DNA of 64,000 nt from CAIPVR01 sp049316905 (GTDB taxonomy: Bacteria > Actinomycetota > Acidimicrobiia > Acidimicrobiales > Microtrichaceae). Positions 44,517-54,053 of the stretch are shown here, piece after piece. How positions within the stretch are numbered: position 1 is the first letter of the stretch; each line of letters starts with the position of its first letter. Location of the stretch: positions 6,200 to 70,199 of the forward strand of contig JBMOJH010000004.1 of assembly GCA_049316905.1 (NCBI GenBank). Reading direction: 5' to 3'. The position numbers and the translations under genes were made by a program. Below the pieces are notes generated by a model that was not told the origin of the DNA, ran no database searches, and worked only from the letters and a program-made list of their open reading frames with translations.

Positions 44517-45329
44517 GTGAGCCTCCCGACCCCCTCCCCCACGACCACCGCGCTCGTCACGGGCACCTCCTCCGGCATCGGCGTGGAGATCGCCCGCGGT
44601 CTGGTGCGGCGCGGCCACGGCGTCACGCTCCTCGCCCGCCGGACCGACCGCCTCGAGGAGCTCGCCACCGACCTCCGTCGCCAGGGCGTGCGGGTCGAGG
44701 TGCTCGCCCGCGACCTCGCCGATGCCGCGGGCCGGGCCACCATCGCGGACGAGCTCGCGGAGCGTGGCCTCGCCGTGTCGGTGCTCGTGAACAACGCCGG
44801 GATCTCCACCCTCGGCCCGGTGCACCGCAGCGACCCGGCCGAGGAGCTGCGGATGGTCGAGGTGGACGTGGCCGCGGTGGTCGACCTCTGCAGCCGCTTC
44901 GTGCCGGGCATGGTGGAGCGCGGTGCCGGAGCGGTGCTCAACGTGGCGTCCACCGCGTCGTTCCAGCCGCTGCCGGGCCAGGCGGGCTACGGGGCGTCGA
45001 AGGCGTTCGTGCGCTCCTACACCGAGGCGCTCGCGGTGGAGCTGCGCGGCACCGGCGTGCACGCCACCGTGCTGTGCCCCGGCCCGGTGGAGACGGAGTT
45101 CGGCGACGTGGCCGGCTTCGACGCCGACGCCACGAAGGAGACGCTGCCGTCGTTCATGTGGGAGACGCCGCAGGCCGTGGCCGACGTGGGGCTCCACGCC
45201 CTGGCCGCCGGGCGCACGGTCGCCATCCCGGGGCCGGCGAACCGCGTGCTGGCGATGGCCTCGTACCTCACCCCGAAGCGCCTGCTCCTGCCGTTGCTGG
45301 CCAGCCAGCACCCCGGCCTGAAGGACTGA
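44517..45329 (+). CDS. Short-chain dehydrogenase/reductase
   Basis: 270-residue classical SDR. TGTSSGIGVEIARGL (cofactor loop), NNAGIS, the catalytic Ser in VLNVASTAS and YGASKAF with the YxxxK pair. The Arg-Arg after the second strand (LARRTDRLEEL) suggests NADPH preference. Related proteins reduce keto groups in lipid metabolism. The GTG at 44517 has TAGCGT 7 nt upstream, overlapping the stop codon of the GH5 gene, so it may have its own promoter. Confidence 0.92.
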   Translation: MSLPTPSPTTTALVTGTSSGIGVEIARGLVRRGHGVTLLARRTDRLEELATDLRRQGVRVEVLARDLADAAGRATIADELAERGLAVSVLVNNAGISTLGPVHRSDPAEELRMVEVDVAAVVDLCSRFVPGMVERGAGAVLNVASTASFQPLPGQAGYGASKAFVRSYTEALAVELRGTGVHATVLCPGPVETEFGDVAGFDADATKETLPSFMWETPQAVADVGLHALAAGRTVAIPGPANRVLAMASYLTPKRLLLPLLASQHPGLKD

Positions 45330-45407
45330 CCGCTCGCGGGTCGGGCGATCGCGGGCTGCACCCGGGAGCGGAGGGTGGGCGACGAGGTGCAGGGCCGGCC
45401 GGGAACG

Positions 45408-45437
45408 ACGACAGCCCTGCGTGAGCAGGGCTGTCGT
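45408..45437. terminator. Strong hairpin between SDR and tRNA-Glu genes
   Basis: ACGACAGCCCTGC (45408-45420) and GCAGGGCTGTCGT (45425-45437) form a perfect 13-bp stem with loop GTGA. It lies 6 nt beyond the 3' end of tRNA-Glu, and probably ends the tRNA transcript and the SDR transcript. Confidence 0.85.
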
Positions 45438-45443
45438 GCGGTG

Positions 45444-45516
45444 CACCCCCAACGGGATTCGAACCCGTGCCGCCACCTTGAGAGGGTGGTGTCCTAGGCC
45501 ACTAGACGATGGGGGC
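45444..45516 (-). tRNA. tRNA-Glu (CTC)
   Basis: 73 nt, full cloverleaf: acceptor GCCCCCA pairs with TGGGGGT (first pair G-U), anticodon arm CCACC/GGTGG around loop CTCTCAA, and a normal T arm with GGTTCGAAT. Discriminator G73. The CCA end is not encoded. It lies 41 nt downstream of tRNA-Gln on the same strand. Confidence 0.96.
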
Positions 45517-45557
45517 CTGATGTACGCCGCACCCGAGGGCGCTGCGATCTTGTCGAG

Positions 45558-45629
45558 CTCGGGGGGGAGGACTCGAACCCCCAATAACTGGACCAGAACC
45601 AGTTGTGTTGCCGATTACACCACCCCCGA
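45558..45629 (-). tRNA. tRNA-Gln (CTG)
   Basis: 72 nt, cloverleaf with acceptor TCGGGGG/CCCCCGA, D arm GTGT/ACAC, anticodon stem AACTGG/CCAGTT with loop TTCTGGT, and T arm TTCGAGT flanked by GGGGG/CCTCC (one G-U pair). The CCA end is not encoded. Its weak U1-A72 pair is the one usual for tRNA-Gln. Confidence 0.95.
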
Positions 45630-45716
45630 AAGGCAGTGCCGCCCCGGAGGGCGCCGGGAGAGACTAGCCGAGCCGCCGCGATCGGCCACAACCTGACAAC
45701 GGCCCCGGGGCGCCGC

Positions 45717-46400
45717 TCAGGTGGGCGCGTGACGGAGCATCCGGCCGTAGCCGAGCACCTCTCCGACGGCCACGAGACCGGTCTCGCGGACGAGGTCACC
45801 CGATGACGCCGACACGCCCGACGCGGCCACCCGGGCGTCGAGGCCGAGCTCGCCGGCGATGCCCTGCAGCCGGCGGAGGTGGTATCCGTCGGACACGAGC
45901 GTGACGGTGCGGTCGCCGTCCGCGGCGAGCACCCGGCTGGCCGCAGCGAGCGACTCGTAGGTGCTCGTGCCGTCGTCGACGATCACCAGGGCCGAGCGCG
46001 GCACGCCCTGCTCGGCGAGGTACCGGTACCCGGCGTAGGCCTCGGTGAAGCGGTCGCCCGGCTGCTTGGAGCCCGTGAGCACCACGCGCCGGACCACGCC
46101 GGCGTCGTAGAGGCGGTGGGCCTCGTCGAGCCGGGCCCGCAGCACCGGCGACGGGCGCCCGTTCCACTGCGCGGCGCCCAGCACGACCGCGGCGTCGGTG
46201 CGGGTGCGGTCCTCGGCCCCGGCGGTGACCACGACCTGGGCGAAGGTGACGGCGAGGTAGCCGAGCACCACCACGACGGCGAGCGCGACGATCCGCCGCC
46301 CCCACCGGCGACGCCGGCGGGGTGGATCAGCCGGGACCGTCCGGCGTGGGTTCGCCGAGACGGTCCCGGGCGGATCGGAGACGGCGGAGTGTCTCGTCAC
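45717..46400 (-). CDS. DUF218/YdcF-SanA-like membrane protein
   Basis: 227-residue protein with one N-terminal membrane segment (about residues 37-58) after an Arg-rich cytosolic tail, followed by a DUF218 domain: DAAVVLGAAQWNGRPSPVLRARLDEAHRLY, VVLTGSKQPGDRFTEA, STYESLAAASRVL and LVSDGYHLRR. Related proteins affect envelope integrity; the enzymatic role is unsettled. The GTG at 46400 lies 74 nt inside the 3' end of gltX, an unusually long overlap; no better in-frame start follows before the membrane segment. Confidence 0.82.
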   Translation of the reverse strand: MTRHSAVSDPPGTVSANPRRTVPADPPRRRRRWGRRIVALAVVVVLGYLAVTFAQVVVTAGAEDRTRTDAAVVLGAAQWNGRPSPVLRARLDEAHRLYDAGVVRRVVLTGSKQPGDRFTEAYAGYRYLAEQGVPRSALVIVDDGTSTYESLAAASRVLAADGDRTVTLVSDGYHLRRLQGIAGELGLDARVAASGVSASSGDLVRETGLVAVGEVLGYGRMLRHAPT

Positions 46401-47742
46401 GGCCCAGGATCTCCATGGACTCGAAGAGCGGTGGCCCGACTGTACGCCCTGTGAGTGCCACCCGGACGGGTGCCTGGAACTTCTTCCTGCTCGTTCCTGA
46501 GGCCTCGGCCAGCGCCATGGTCCGCTCGTACAGTTCGGCGGACTCCCACGGCCACCCCTCGCAGCCCGAGATGACGGCGTCGAGCCACGGACCGGCCTCG
46601 GGCACCATCACCTTGGCCCACGCGGCGGGGTCCACCTCCGGCTCGGCCAGGAACAGGAAGTCCACGTAGCCGGGCACCTCGGACAGGGTCTCCACCCGGG
46701 TCTGCACCTCGCCGGCGATCCGGCCGAAGGTCTCCGCGTGGTACCGGTCGGCCCACGGCTCCCGGTCGAACCACGGCCGGGCCCGCTCGGCGAAGTGCGC
46801 CACCCCGAGGGCCCGCAGGTGCTCGCCATTGACGAAGCGCAGCTTCTTCTGGTCGAAGAAGGCCGAGCTGTCGTTCACGTCCTCCACCCGGAACATCGGA
46901 GGGAACTCGCGCAGCGGGTCGGTGCGCACCTCCACCCCGTCGGGCGGGCCCCAACCGAGCAGCGCCAGGTAGTTGACCATCGCCTCCGGCAGGAAGCCCC
47001 GGTCGCGGTAGTCGAGCAGGGACACGTCGTCGCGGCGCTTGGACAGCTTCTTGCGCTGCTCGTTGACGATCAGCGGCAGGTGGGCGAGGCGCAGCGGCGT
47101 CCCGCCCGCGCCGATCGCGTCGCGGAGCAGCAGCTGCTTCGGCGTGACGTTGATCAGGTCCTCGCCACGGATCACGTCGGTGACGCCCATCGCCGCGTCG
47201 TCCACCGCATTCGCGATGAAGAACGTGGGCGACCCGTCGGCCCGGCGGATCACGAAGTCCTCCAGGTTGGCGAGCTCGAAGGAGATGTCGCCACGGATCT
47301 GGTCGGTCCACCCGACCGTGCCCTCCTCGGGCACCCGGAACCGCACGGCCCGCGCCGGACCGGGACCCAGGTCGCGGTCACGGTCCGCGGGGTCGTAGGC
47401 CCGGCCGCCGACGCGGTCGCGCTCGGCCTCGGGTACCGGGTCCGACCAGTAGGCCTTCCCTTCGATCAGCAGGCGGTCGACCGCCTCCTGGTGGGCCTCC
47501 ACCCGGTCGGACTGACGCACCGGGTCCTCATCCCAGTCCAGGCCGAGCCACTCGAGCGCCTCGAAGATCACGTCCACCAGCTCCTGGCGGGACCGCTCGA
47601 GGTCGGTGTCCTCCACGCGCAGCAGGAACGTGCCACCCGCGTGGCGGGCGGCCAGCCAGTTGAACAGGGCGGTGCGGGCGCTGCCGAGGTGCAGGTACCC
47701 GGTGGGGGCGGGCGCGAATCGAACCCGCATGGGAGTGCTCAC
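46327..47742 (-). CDS. gltX: Glutamyl-tRNA synthetase
   Basis: 471-residue class I synthetase that loads Glu on tRNA-Glu and, in bacteria without GlnRS, also on tRNA-Gln. HIGH motif APAPTGYLHLGSARTALFNW, KMSKS equivalent KKLSKRRDD, and the Glu pocket LLRVEDTDLERS. The C-terminal anticodon-binding domain is present. The GTG at 47742 has TAGGTT 8 nt upstream; an ATG four codons later is possible. Both tRNA-Gln and tRNA-Glu lie downstream on the same strand. Confidence 0.94.
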   Translation of the reverse strand: MSTPMRVRFAPAPTGYLHLGSARTALFNWLAARHAGGTFLLRVEDTDLERSRQELVDVIFEALEWLGLDWDEDPVRQSDRVEAHQEAVDRLLIEGKAYWSDPVPEAERDRVGGRAYDPADRDRDLGPGPARAVRFRVPEEGTVGWTDQIRGDISFELANLEDFVIRRADGSPTFFIANAVDDAAMGVTDVIRGEDLINVTPKQLLLRDAIGAGGTPLRLAHLPLIVNEQRKKLSKRRDDVSLLDYRDRGFLPEAMVNYLALLGWGPPDGVEVRTDPLREFPPMFRVEDVNDSSAFFDQKKLRFVNGEHLRALGVAHFAERARPWFDREPWADRYHAETFGRIAGEVQTRVETLSEVPGYVDFLFLAEPEVDPAAWAKVMVPEAGPWLDAVISGCEGWPWESAELYERTMALAEASGTSRKKFQAPVRVALTGRTVGPPLFESMEILGRDETLRRLRSARDRLGEPTPDGPG

Positions 47743-47825
47743 GGGCCGAGAACCTACCGGCCGCCGCCCGCGGGGCCCACCGGCGCCCCCGTCCAGCGGC
47801 CGCCGCCACCTACCATTCGGGCCCG

Positions 47826-48851
<1,026 letters not shown>

Positions 48852-48858
48852 GGCCCCT

Positions 48859-48872
48859 ACCCCGCTCGGGGT
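48859..48872. terminator. Hairpin between convergent transpeptidase and hypothetical genes
   Basis: ACCCCG (48859-48864) and CGGGGT (48867-48872), a 6-bp stem with a 2-nt loop, 8 nt after the transpeptidase stop. Confidence 0.5.
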
Positions 48873-49399
48873 CAGACGTCGAGGTCGAGGCAGCTGCGCC
48901 AGTCGAGCGCGTGCCGGTCCGCCACCGTCGTGTGCGGCAGGCGAAGGATGTCGTCGGGCGCGGCGTCGACCAGGCGGCGCAGCTCCGGGTAGTGGTGCGC
49001 CAGATGCACCTCGTCGAACCACTCGCGCCGCACCTCGACCAGCTCGGGCACCGGGCGCTCGTCGAGGAAGCCCCACAGGGTGAGGGCCACGGTGAGGTCG
49101 TGCACCACCGGGGCCCGGCCGAACAGACCCGACCGCTTCATCGCGATCGCCGCGGCGCCGGCCAGGACATCGTCCTCGTGCTCCCCCTCGCGGAGCGTCA
49201 GCTTCCCCCGGAACTGCTCCACCAGCTTCAGCGCGTAGCCCTGGTCAGGACCGGGGGTGCCGAGCCGCTCGCCCTCGGGCTGACGGCCGTCGATCTCACC
49301 GGGGCGGTCGGCCAGCCACGAACCGGCCCGCCGGGGTGGCGACGTGTACGACCGCACGACCTGGGTGGGCTGGGTGGGGACGAACTCGGGAGCTGCCAT
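48872..49399 (-). CDS. Hypothetical cytosolic protein
   Basis: 175 residues, unrecognised. It starts with SYTSPPRRAGSWLADRPGEI and has a helical C-terminal part with VVHDLTVALTLWGFLDERP, EVHLAHHYPELRRLVDAAP and LPHTTVADRHALDW. No signal or membrane segment. The ATG at 49399 has TACGTT 9 nt upstream, and the coding pattern is normal, so I take the gene as real. Confidence 0.65.
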   Translation of the reverse strand: MAAPEFVPTQPTQVVRSYTSPPRRAGSWLADRPGEIDGRQPEGERLGTPGPDQGYALKLVEQFRGKLTLREGEHEDDVLAGAAAIAMKRSGLFGRAPVVHDLTVALTLWGFLDERPVPELVEVRREWFDEVHLAHHYPELRRLVDAAPDDILRLPHTTVADRHALDWRSCLDLDV

Positions 49400-49512
49400 G
49401 ACGCCCTCAACGTACCCCGGCGGCGCGGGCCGACCCGAAACCCACGCCCCGCGCGGCGAGATCCGTCGCACCGCTCCCCTTATGCACGTACAACCGCTGC
49501 CGATACAACTAC

Positions 49513-50310
49513 ATGAGCTCCGTCGACCCCGGCACCCGCACCCACACCCGCACGACGTCCACCCGCCTCACCACCACCCGGAACGTCATCGGTGGCGCCC
49601 TGCTCCTCGTCCTCGCCATGGCGGTGCCCGCCGCGGCGACCACGAGTACGGCCGCGACGATCATCGCCGAGCCCGGCGGGCCGTGCCTCAGCGGTTACTC
49701 GGTCCCGCTCTCGGGTCAGTACAACCAGCTCTACTCCTGCGTGGGCAACCGCTGGCAGGTCTCGACCGGGCTGGGGACGACCGGGGCCACCGGACCGCAG
49801 GGACCCGCCGGGGCGACCGGACCGACAGGACCGCAGGGTCCCGCGGGCCCGACCGGGGCGACCGGCGCCCAGGGCGCCACCGGGTCGCAGGGCCCCGCCG
49901 GGGCGCAGGGACCGGCGGGGCCGGCGCTCGCCGCCAAGGGCCTGAGCACCACCAACGCCGTGGCCTTCGGCAACGCCGCCCCGGTGCCGGTGTTCGGGGC
50001 CACGGTTCTGACCCCGACCACCGGGACCTACCTCGCGAACTTCTCGGTCGGTTTCACCACCAGCGCCGCGGCCCCGATGACCGTGCTGTGCGAGCTGGTC
50101 AGGAACGGCAACACCGTGGCGACCGTCTCCGACGCCCGTTGGGCCCTGCCGGCCGCGGCCGTCGGGACGACCGGCGGTACCGGCTGGGTGACGGTGACCA
50201 CCGGGGACGCCGTGACCGTGGCCTGCATCGACGAGGACGGGGCGGGCGGTTCCGGCAGCATCGACGCCGCGAACCTCAACCTGATCCCCGTCGCCTCGGT
50301 CACCGGCTGA
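49513..50310 (+). CDS. Secreted collagen-like protein
   Basis: 265-residue exported protein. A signal peptide (hydrophobic core LLLVLAMAVPAAA) leads to a short domain with two Cys (PCLSGYSVP, LYSCVGNRW), then 17 uninterrupted Gly-X-Y triplets at residues 88-138, and a ~125-residue beta-rich C-terminal domain likely to trimerise, resembling C1q-like folds only in position. Bacterial collagen-like proteins act on the cell surface or in biofilms. The upstream 60 bp are AT-richer than the surroundings, consistent with an independent promoter. Confidence 0.85.
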   Translation: MSSVDPGTRTHTRTTSTRLTTTRNVIGGALLLVLAMAVPAAATTSTAATIIAEPGGPCLSGYSVPLSGQYNQLYSCVGNRWQVSTGLGTTGATGPQGPAGATGPTGPQGPAGPTGATGAQGATGSQGPAGAQGPAGPALAAKGLSTTNAVAFGNAAPVPVFGATVLTPTTGTYLANFSVGFTTSAAAPMTVLCELVRNGNTVATVSDARWALPAAAVGTTGGTGWVTVTTGDAVTVACIDEDGAGGSGSIDAANLNLIPVASVTG

Positions 50311-50335
50311 CCGGCGGCCGGGCGGCGCGCCGGGA

Positions 50336-51988
50336 TCAGTCCCCGGCGTGCAGCAGCCCGAAGACGATGCCCTCGGTGAGCGCGTGCCAGGACGCCTCGA
50401 TGATGTTCGGGCTCACCCCGGTGGTGGTCCACGTGCGTTCGCCGTCGGCGAAGTCGACGAGCACGCGCACCACGGCACCCGTGTCGGACAGGCCCGGACC
50501 GGTGGCGCCGTCGAGGACGCGCACCCGGAAGTCGGTCAGGTGGATCGAGGCCAGCGCCGGGTAGCGGCCGTCGAGCGCCGAGCGCAGGGCGGCGTCGAGC
50601 GCGTTGACCGGGCCGTTGCCCTCCCCCACCGCGGCGAGGCGCTCGCCGTCCACCCACAGCTTGACGGTGGCCTCGGTCGCGAGGTCCACCTCGCCGGTGG
50701 CCGAGGCCGCACCTTCCCGGTGGTACGAGCTCACCCGGTAGGCCTCCACGGTGAAGAACTCGTGCTCCCACCCGACGGCCCGGCGCATCAGCAGCTCGAG
50801 CGACGCGTCCGCTGCCTCGAACACGTAGCCCTCGGCCTCGAGCACCTTGAGCCGCTCCGACACCTCGGCCGCGGCCCGGGCGTCGAGCTCCACACCGAAC
50901 TCCGCGGCCTTCATGGCCATGCCGGCACGACCGCCGAGGTCCGAGACCAGCACGCGGGTGCGGTTGCCCACCGCGGCCGGGTCGATGTGCTCGTAGCTCG
51001 CACCGCCCACCTTGCCGAGGGCGGAGGTGTGCAGGCCGCCCTTGTGCGCGAACGCCGAGGAGCCGACGTAGGGGTCGGCAGGGTGCGGCGGCAGGTTCAC
51101 CAGCTCGGCCACGTGGCGGCTCACCGCGGTGAGCCGCTCCATGCGGCCTTCCGGCAGCGTGCGCACGCCCAGCTTGAGGGTGAGGTCGGGGATGACGGTC
51201 ATCAGGTTGGCGTTGCCCGTGCGCTCGCCGTAACCGTTGACCGTCCCCTGCACCTGCGTGGCGCCGCCCACCACCGCGGCCACCGTGTTGGCCACCGCGC
51301 AGCCGCTGTCGTTCTGGGTGTGGATGCCCACGGCGGTGCCCTCGAAGTAGGAGACCACCTCGGCAGTGATGCGCTGCACCTGGTGCGGGAGCGACCCGCC
51401 GTTGGTGTCACACAGCACAAGGCAGTCGGCGCCGCCGAGCGCGGCCGCCTCGAGCACCTTCAGGGCGAACTCGGGGTTGGCGCGGTAGCCGTCGAAGAAG
51501 TGCTCGGCGTCGAAGAACACCCGGAGGCCCGCGTCCGCGAGGAACCGCACCGACTCGCCGACCATGGCGAGCCCCTCGCTGAGGGTGGTGCCGAGCGCCT
51601 CGGTCACGTGGAAGTCCCAGCTCTTGCCCACGATGCAGACCGTCGACGTGCCGGCCTCGACGAGTGCCCGCAGTGTGGGGTCGTCGTCCACCTTCCCGGC
51701 CGGGCGACGTGTGGAGCCGAACGCCACGAGGGTGGACGTGGAGAGGGCCAGCTCCCCGGCCGCGGCGCGGCGGAAGAACTCCTGGTCCTTCGGGTTCGCC
51801 TGCGGGTAGCCGCCCTCGATCCAGGCGACGCCCAGCCAGTCGAGCTGCTCGGCCACGCGGAGCTTGTCCTCCACCGTGAGCGAGATGCCCTCGAACTGCG
51901 CGCCGTCGCGCAGGGTGGTGTCGAAAACGTCGACGGCCTCGGGAAGGCCCGGCGCGCCGCCCACGTCGGGGAGCGGGCCGGCGTTCAT
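50336..51988 (-). CDS. cimA: Citramalate synthase (threonine-independent isoleucine route)
   Basis: 550-residue LeuA-like enzyme condensing pyruvate and acetyl-CoA to citramalate, the first step of isoleucine synthesis from pyruvate. Catalytic start VFDTTLRDGAQFEGISLTVE; metal/active-site region with AVGIHTQNDSGCAVANT and QVQGTVNGYGERTGNANL; C-terminal LeuA-dimer regulatory domain for feedback control. The DGAQ (rather than DGEQ) signature fits the CimA-type subgroup. It is last in leuB-ilvE-cimA, 16 nt after ilvE. Confidence 0.88.
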   Translation of the reverse strand: MNAGPLPDVGGAPGLPEAVDVFDTTLRDGAQFEGISLTVEDKLRVAEQLDWLGVAWIEGGYPQANPKDQEFFRRAAAGELALSTSTLVAFGSTRRPAGKVDDDPTLRALVEAGTSTVCIVGKSWDFHVTEALGTTLSEGLAMVGESVRFLADAGLRVFFDAEHFFDGYRANPEFALKVLEAAALGGADCLVLCDTNGGSLPHQVQRITAEVVSYFEGTAVGIHTQNDSGCAVANTVAAVVGGATQVQGTVNGYGERTGNANLMTVIPDLTLKLGVRTLPEGRMERLTAVSRHVAELVNLPPHPADPYVGSSAFAHKGGLHTSALGKVGGASYEHIDPAAVGNRTRVLVSDLGGRAGMAMKAAEFGVELDARAAAEVSERLKVLEAEGYVFEAADASLELLMRRAVGWEHEFFTVEAYRVSSYHREGAASATGEVDLATEATVKLWVDGERLAAVGEGNGPVNALDAALRSALDGRYPALASIHLTDFRVRVLDGATGPGLSDTGAVVRVLVDFADGERTWTTTGVSPNIIEASWHALTEGIVFGLLHAGD

Positions 51989-52004
51989 GGGTGCCTCACC
52001 GCCG

Positions 52005-52922
52005 TCATGAGACCAGCTCCACCCAGTCCTTGTGGCGCTCCACCTGACCGCGCACCGCCCGCGCGTACTCGGTGGCGATCGCGGTGGTGACCGGGCCGGG
52101 GCACGTGATCGTGCGGTCGTCGACCGAGTTCACCGCGGAGATCTCCGCCGCGGTGCCGCACACGAACATCTCGTCGCAGGTGTAGAGGTCCGAGCGGGTG
52201 AGGTCACCCTCCACGCACGGCACGTCCATCTCGGCGAGCAGCGTCGCGACGGTGTCCTGGGTGATGCCCTCGAGCGCACCGGCGGACTGCGGCGGGGTGA
52301 TCGCGCGGCCGTTGCGCAGCACGAAGATGTTCTCCCCCGTGCACTCCGAGACCAGCCCGGCCGGGTTCAGCATGATCGCCTCGTCGTAGCCGGCGCGCAG
52401 CGCCTCCACCTTCGCGAGCGACGAGTTCACGTAGTTGCCGGTGGTCTTCGCCGCCGGCGGCATGGCGTTGTGGTCGTGGCGCAGCCAGGTGCTGATCTTC
52501 ATGCGCACGCCCTTGGTCAGCGCGTCGTCGCCGAGGTAGGCGCCCCACGGCCAGCAGGCGATCGCCACGTCCACCGAGCACGGCAGCGTGTTGAGGCCCA
52601 TCTCGCCGTAGCCGAAGTAGGCGATCGGCCGGATGTAGCAGGACGGCAGGCCGGAGTCCCGGACCACCAGCTTCGTGGCGTCCACCAGCTCCTCGACGGA
52701 GTAGGGCATCTCCATCCCCATGATCTTCGCCGACTGGTGCAGGCGGGCCATGTGCTCGGTCAGGCGGAACACACCCGGCCCGTCGGGGGTCTCGTAGGCG
52801 CGGATCCCCTCGAACACGCCCATGCCGTAGTGGAGCGTGTGCGTGAGGATGTGGACGTTCGCCCGGTCCCAGGGGACGAGTTCGCCGTTCATCCAGATGT
52901 GCTCGGTCGGGGTGATGGGCAT
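52005..52922 (-). CDS. ilvE: Branched-chain amino-acid aminotransferase
   Basis: 305-residue fold-type IV PLP enzyme catalysing the last step to Leu, Ile and Val. THTLHYGMGVFEGIRAYET, the schiff-base Lys region KTTGNYVNSSLAKVEAL, EAIMLNPAGLVSECTGENIF and FVCGTAAEISAVNSVDDR are the family blocks. It is 57 nt downstream of leuB and transcribed with it under the leader-peptide element. Confidence 0.95.
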   Translation of the reverse strand: MPITPTEHIWMNGELVPWDRANVHILTHTLHYGMGVFEGIRAYETPDGPGVFRLTEHMARLHQSAKIMGMEMPYSVEELVDATKLVVRDSGLPSCYIRPIAYFGYGEMGLNTLPCSVDVAIACWPWGAYLGDDALTKGVRMKISTWLRHDHNAMPPAAKTTGNYVNSSLAKVEALRAGYDEAIMLNPAGLVSECTGENIFVLRNGRAITPPQSAGALEGITQDTVATLLAEMDVPCVEGDLTRSDLYTCDEMFVCGTAAEISAVNSVDDRTITCPGPVTTAIATEYARAVRGQVERHKDWVELVS

Positions 52923-52979
52923 CGGTCGGTCCTGTCTCGCGATGTGATCGGGTGGCGGTCGGGTGGACGGTGGTGCGGG

Positions 52980-53975
52980 TCAGCTCGACACGGCGGCAGC
53001 GAGGGCGTCGCCGATCTCGGAGGTGGAACCCGTGTAGCGGTCGGGCTGCTCGCACGCGGCGGCCACTCGGGCCGCGGCGTCGGCCTCGCCGAGGAACTCG
53101 AGCATGAACCCGGCGGAGATGATCGCGGCGACCGGGTTGGCCTTCTGCTCGCCGGCGATGTCGGGCGCGGTGCCGTGCACCGGCTCGAACATGGAGGGGC
53201 CGGTGCGGTCGGGGTTCAGGTTGGCCGAGGCCGCGAAGCCCACCCCGCCGGCGACGGCGCCGCCGAGGTCGGTGAGGATGTCGCCGAAGAGGTTGTCGGT
53301 GACGATCACGTCGTAGCGCTCGGGCCGCTCCACGAAGTGGATGCACGCGGCGTCGATGTGGTCGTAGCCGGTGGTCACGTCGGGGTACTCGGCGGCCACC
53401 TCGTCGAAGGTGCGCTGCCAGAGGTCGCCCGCGAACGTCAGCACGTTCTTCTTGTGGATCAGGTGGAGCTGGTGGCGCTCGGAGTTGCGGGCCCGCTCGA
53501 AGGCGAAGCGCACGCAGCGCTCCACGCCCATCCGGGTGTTGACCGAGCCCTGGGTGGCGATCTCGTGGGGGGTGCCCTTGCGCAGGAAGCCGCCCTCGCC
53601 CGCGTAGGTGCCCTCGGTGTTCTCGCGGATCACCTCGCAGTCGATGCGCGGCGGCAGGCGGAACGGCCGGAAGTTGATGTACTGGTCGAGCTCGAAGCGC
53701 ATCCGGAGCAGGATCCCGCGCTCCACGAGCCCGGGGGGCGCGGCCACTCCGGGCGCCGGGTCACCCACCGCGCCGAGCAGGAGGGCGTCGAGCCCACGCC
53801 ACTCCTCGAGCACCTCGTCGGGCAGCACGGTGCCGTCCTCCAGGTAGCGGTGCGCGCCGAGGTCGTAGTCCGTCCGCTCGTAGGTCACGCCGGTGGCGTC
53901 GACCACCTTGAGGGCCTCGGCCACCACCTCGGGGCCGATCCCGTCGCCACCGATCACACCGATCCTGTGGGTCAT
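52980..53975 (-). CDS. leuB: 3-isopropylmalate dehydrogenase
   Basis: 331-residue NAD-dependent enzyme oxidising 3-isopropylmalate in leucine synthesis; it can also act on methylmalate after citramalate synthase. Motifs: IGGDGIGPEVVAEAL, IRENTEGTYAGEGG, IHKKNVLTFAGDLW, DNLFGDILTDLGG and FEPVHGTAPDIAG. The shorter length and YAGEGG loop fit the actinobacterial branch. The ATG at 53975 follows a GGAGCG Shine-Dalgarno site and lies 20 nt after the T-tract of the leader terminator. Confidence 0.93.
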   Translation of the reverse strand: MTHRIGVIGGDGIGPEVVAEALKVVDATGVTYERTDYDLGAHRYLEDGTVLPDEVLEEWRGLDALLLGAVGDPAPGVAAPPGLVERGILLRMRFELDQYINFRPFRLPPRIDCEVIRENTEGTYAGEGGFLRKGTPHEIATQGSVNTRMGVERCVRFAFERARNSERHQLHLIHKKNVLTFAGDLWQRTFDEVAAEYPDVTTGYDHIDAACIHFVERPERYDVIVTDNLFGDILTDLGGAVAGGVGFAASANLNPDRTGPSMFEPVHGTAPDIAGEQKANPVAAIISAGFMLEFLGEADAAARVAAACEQPDRYTGSTSEIGDALAAAVSS

Positions 53976-53994
53976 CGCTCCAGTCCTGTCCGGG

Positions 53995-54024
53995 AAAAAG
54001 AAAACCGTCCACGGGTGTGGACGG
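53995..54024 (-). terminator. Rho-independent terminator/attenuator before leuB
   Basis: On the minus strand the perfect 8-bp stem CCGTCCAC/GTGGACGG with a 4-nt loop (54005-54024) is followed by TTTTCTTTTT (54004-53995). It lies between the leader-peptide stop and leuB, and is the only canonical U-tract terminator I found in this window. Confidence 0.92.
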
Positions 54025-54030
54025 TGGGAC

Positions 54031-54053
54031 GCGCACGCGGGAGCCGCGTGCGC
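54031..54053 (-). promoter_or_regulatory. Leader hairpin immediately after the leader-peptide stop
   Basis: GCGCACGCGG and CCGCGTGCGC form a perfect 10-bp stem with a 3-nt loop. The base of the stem touches the TAG codon of the leader peptide, so a ribosome on or near that stop would unfold it. Probably the pause or anti-antiterminator hairpin of the attenuator. Confidence 0.75.

Noticed and set aside
45421..45696. 91-aa frame across the two tRNA genes
   Set aside because: It lies entirely over tRNA-Glu and tRNA-Gln on the opposite strand and has no protein-like pattern.
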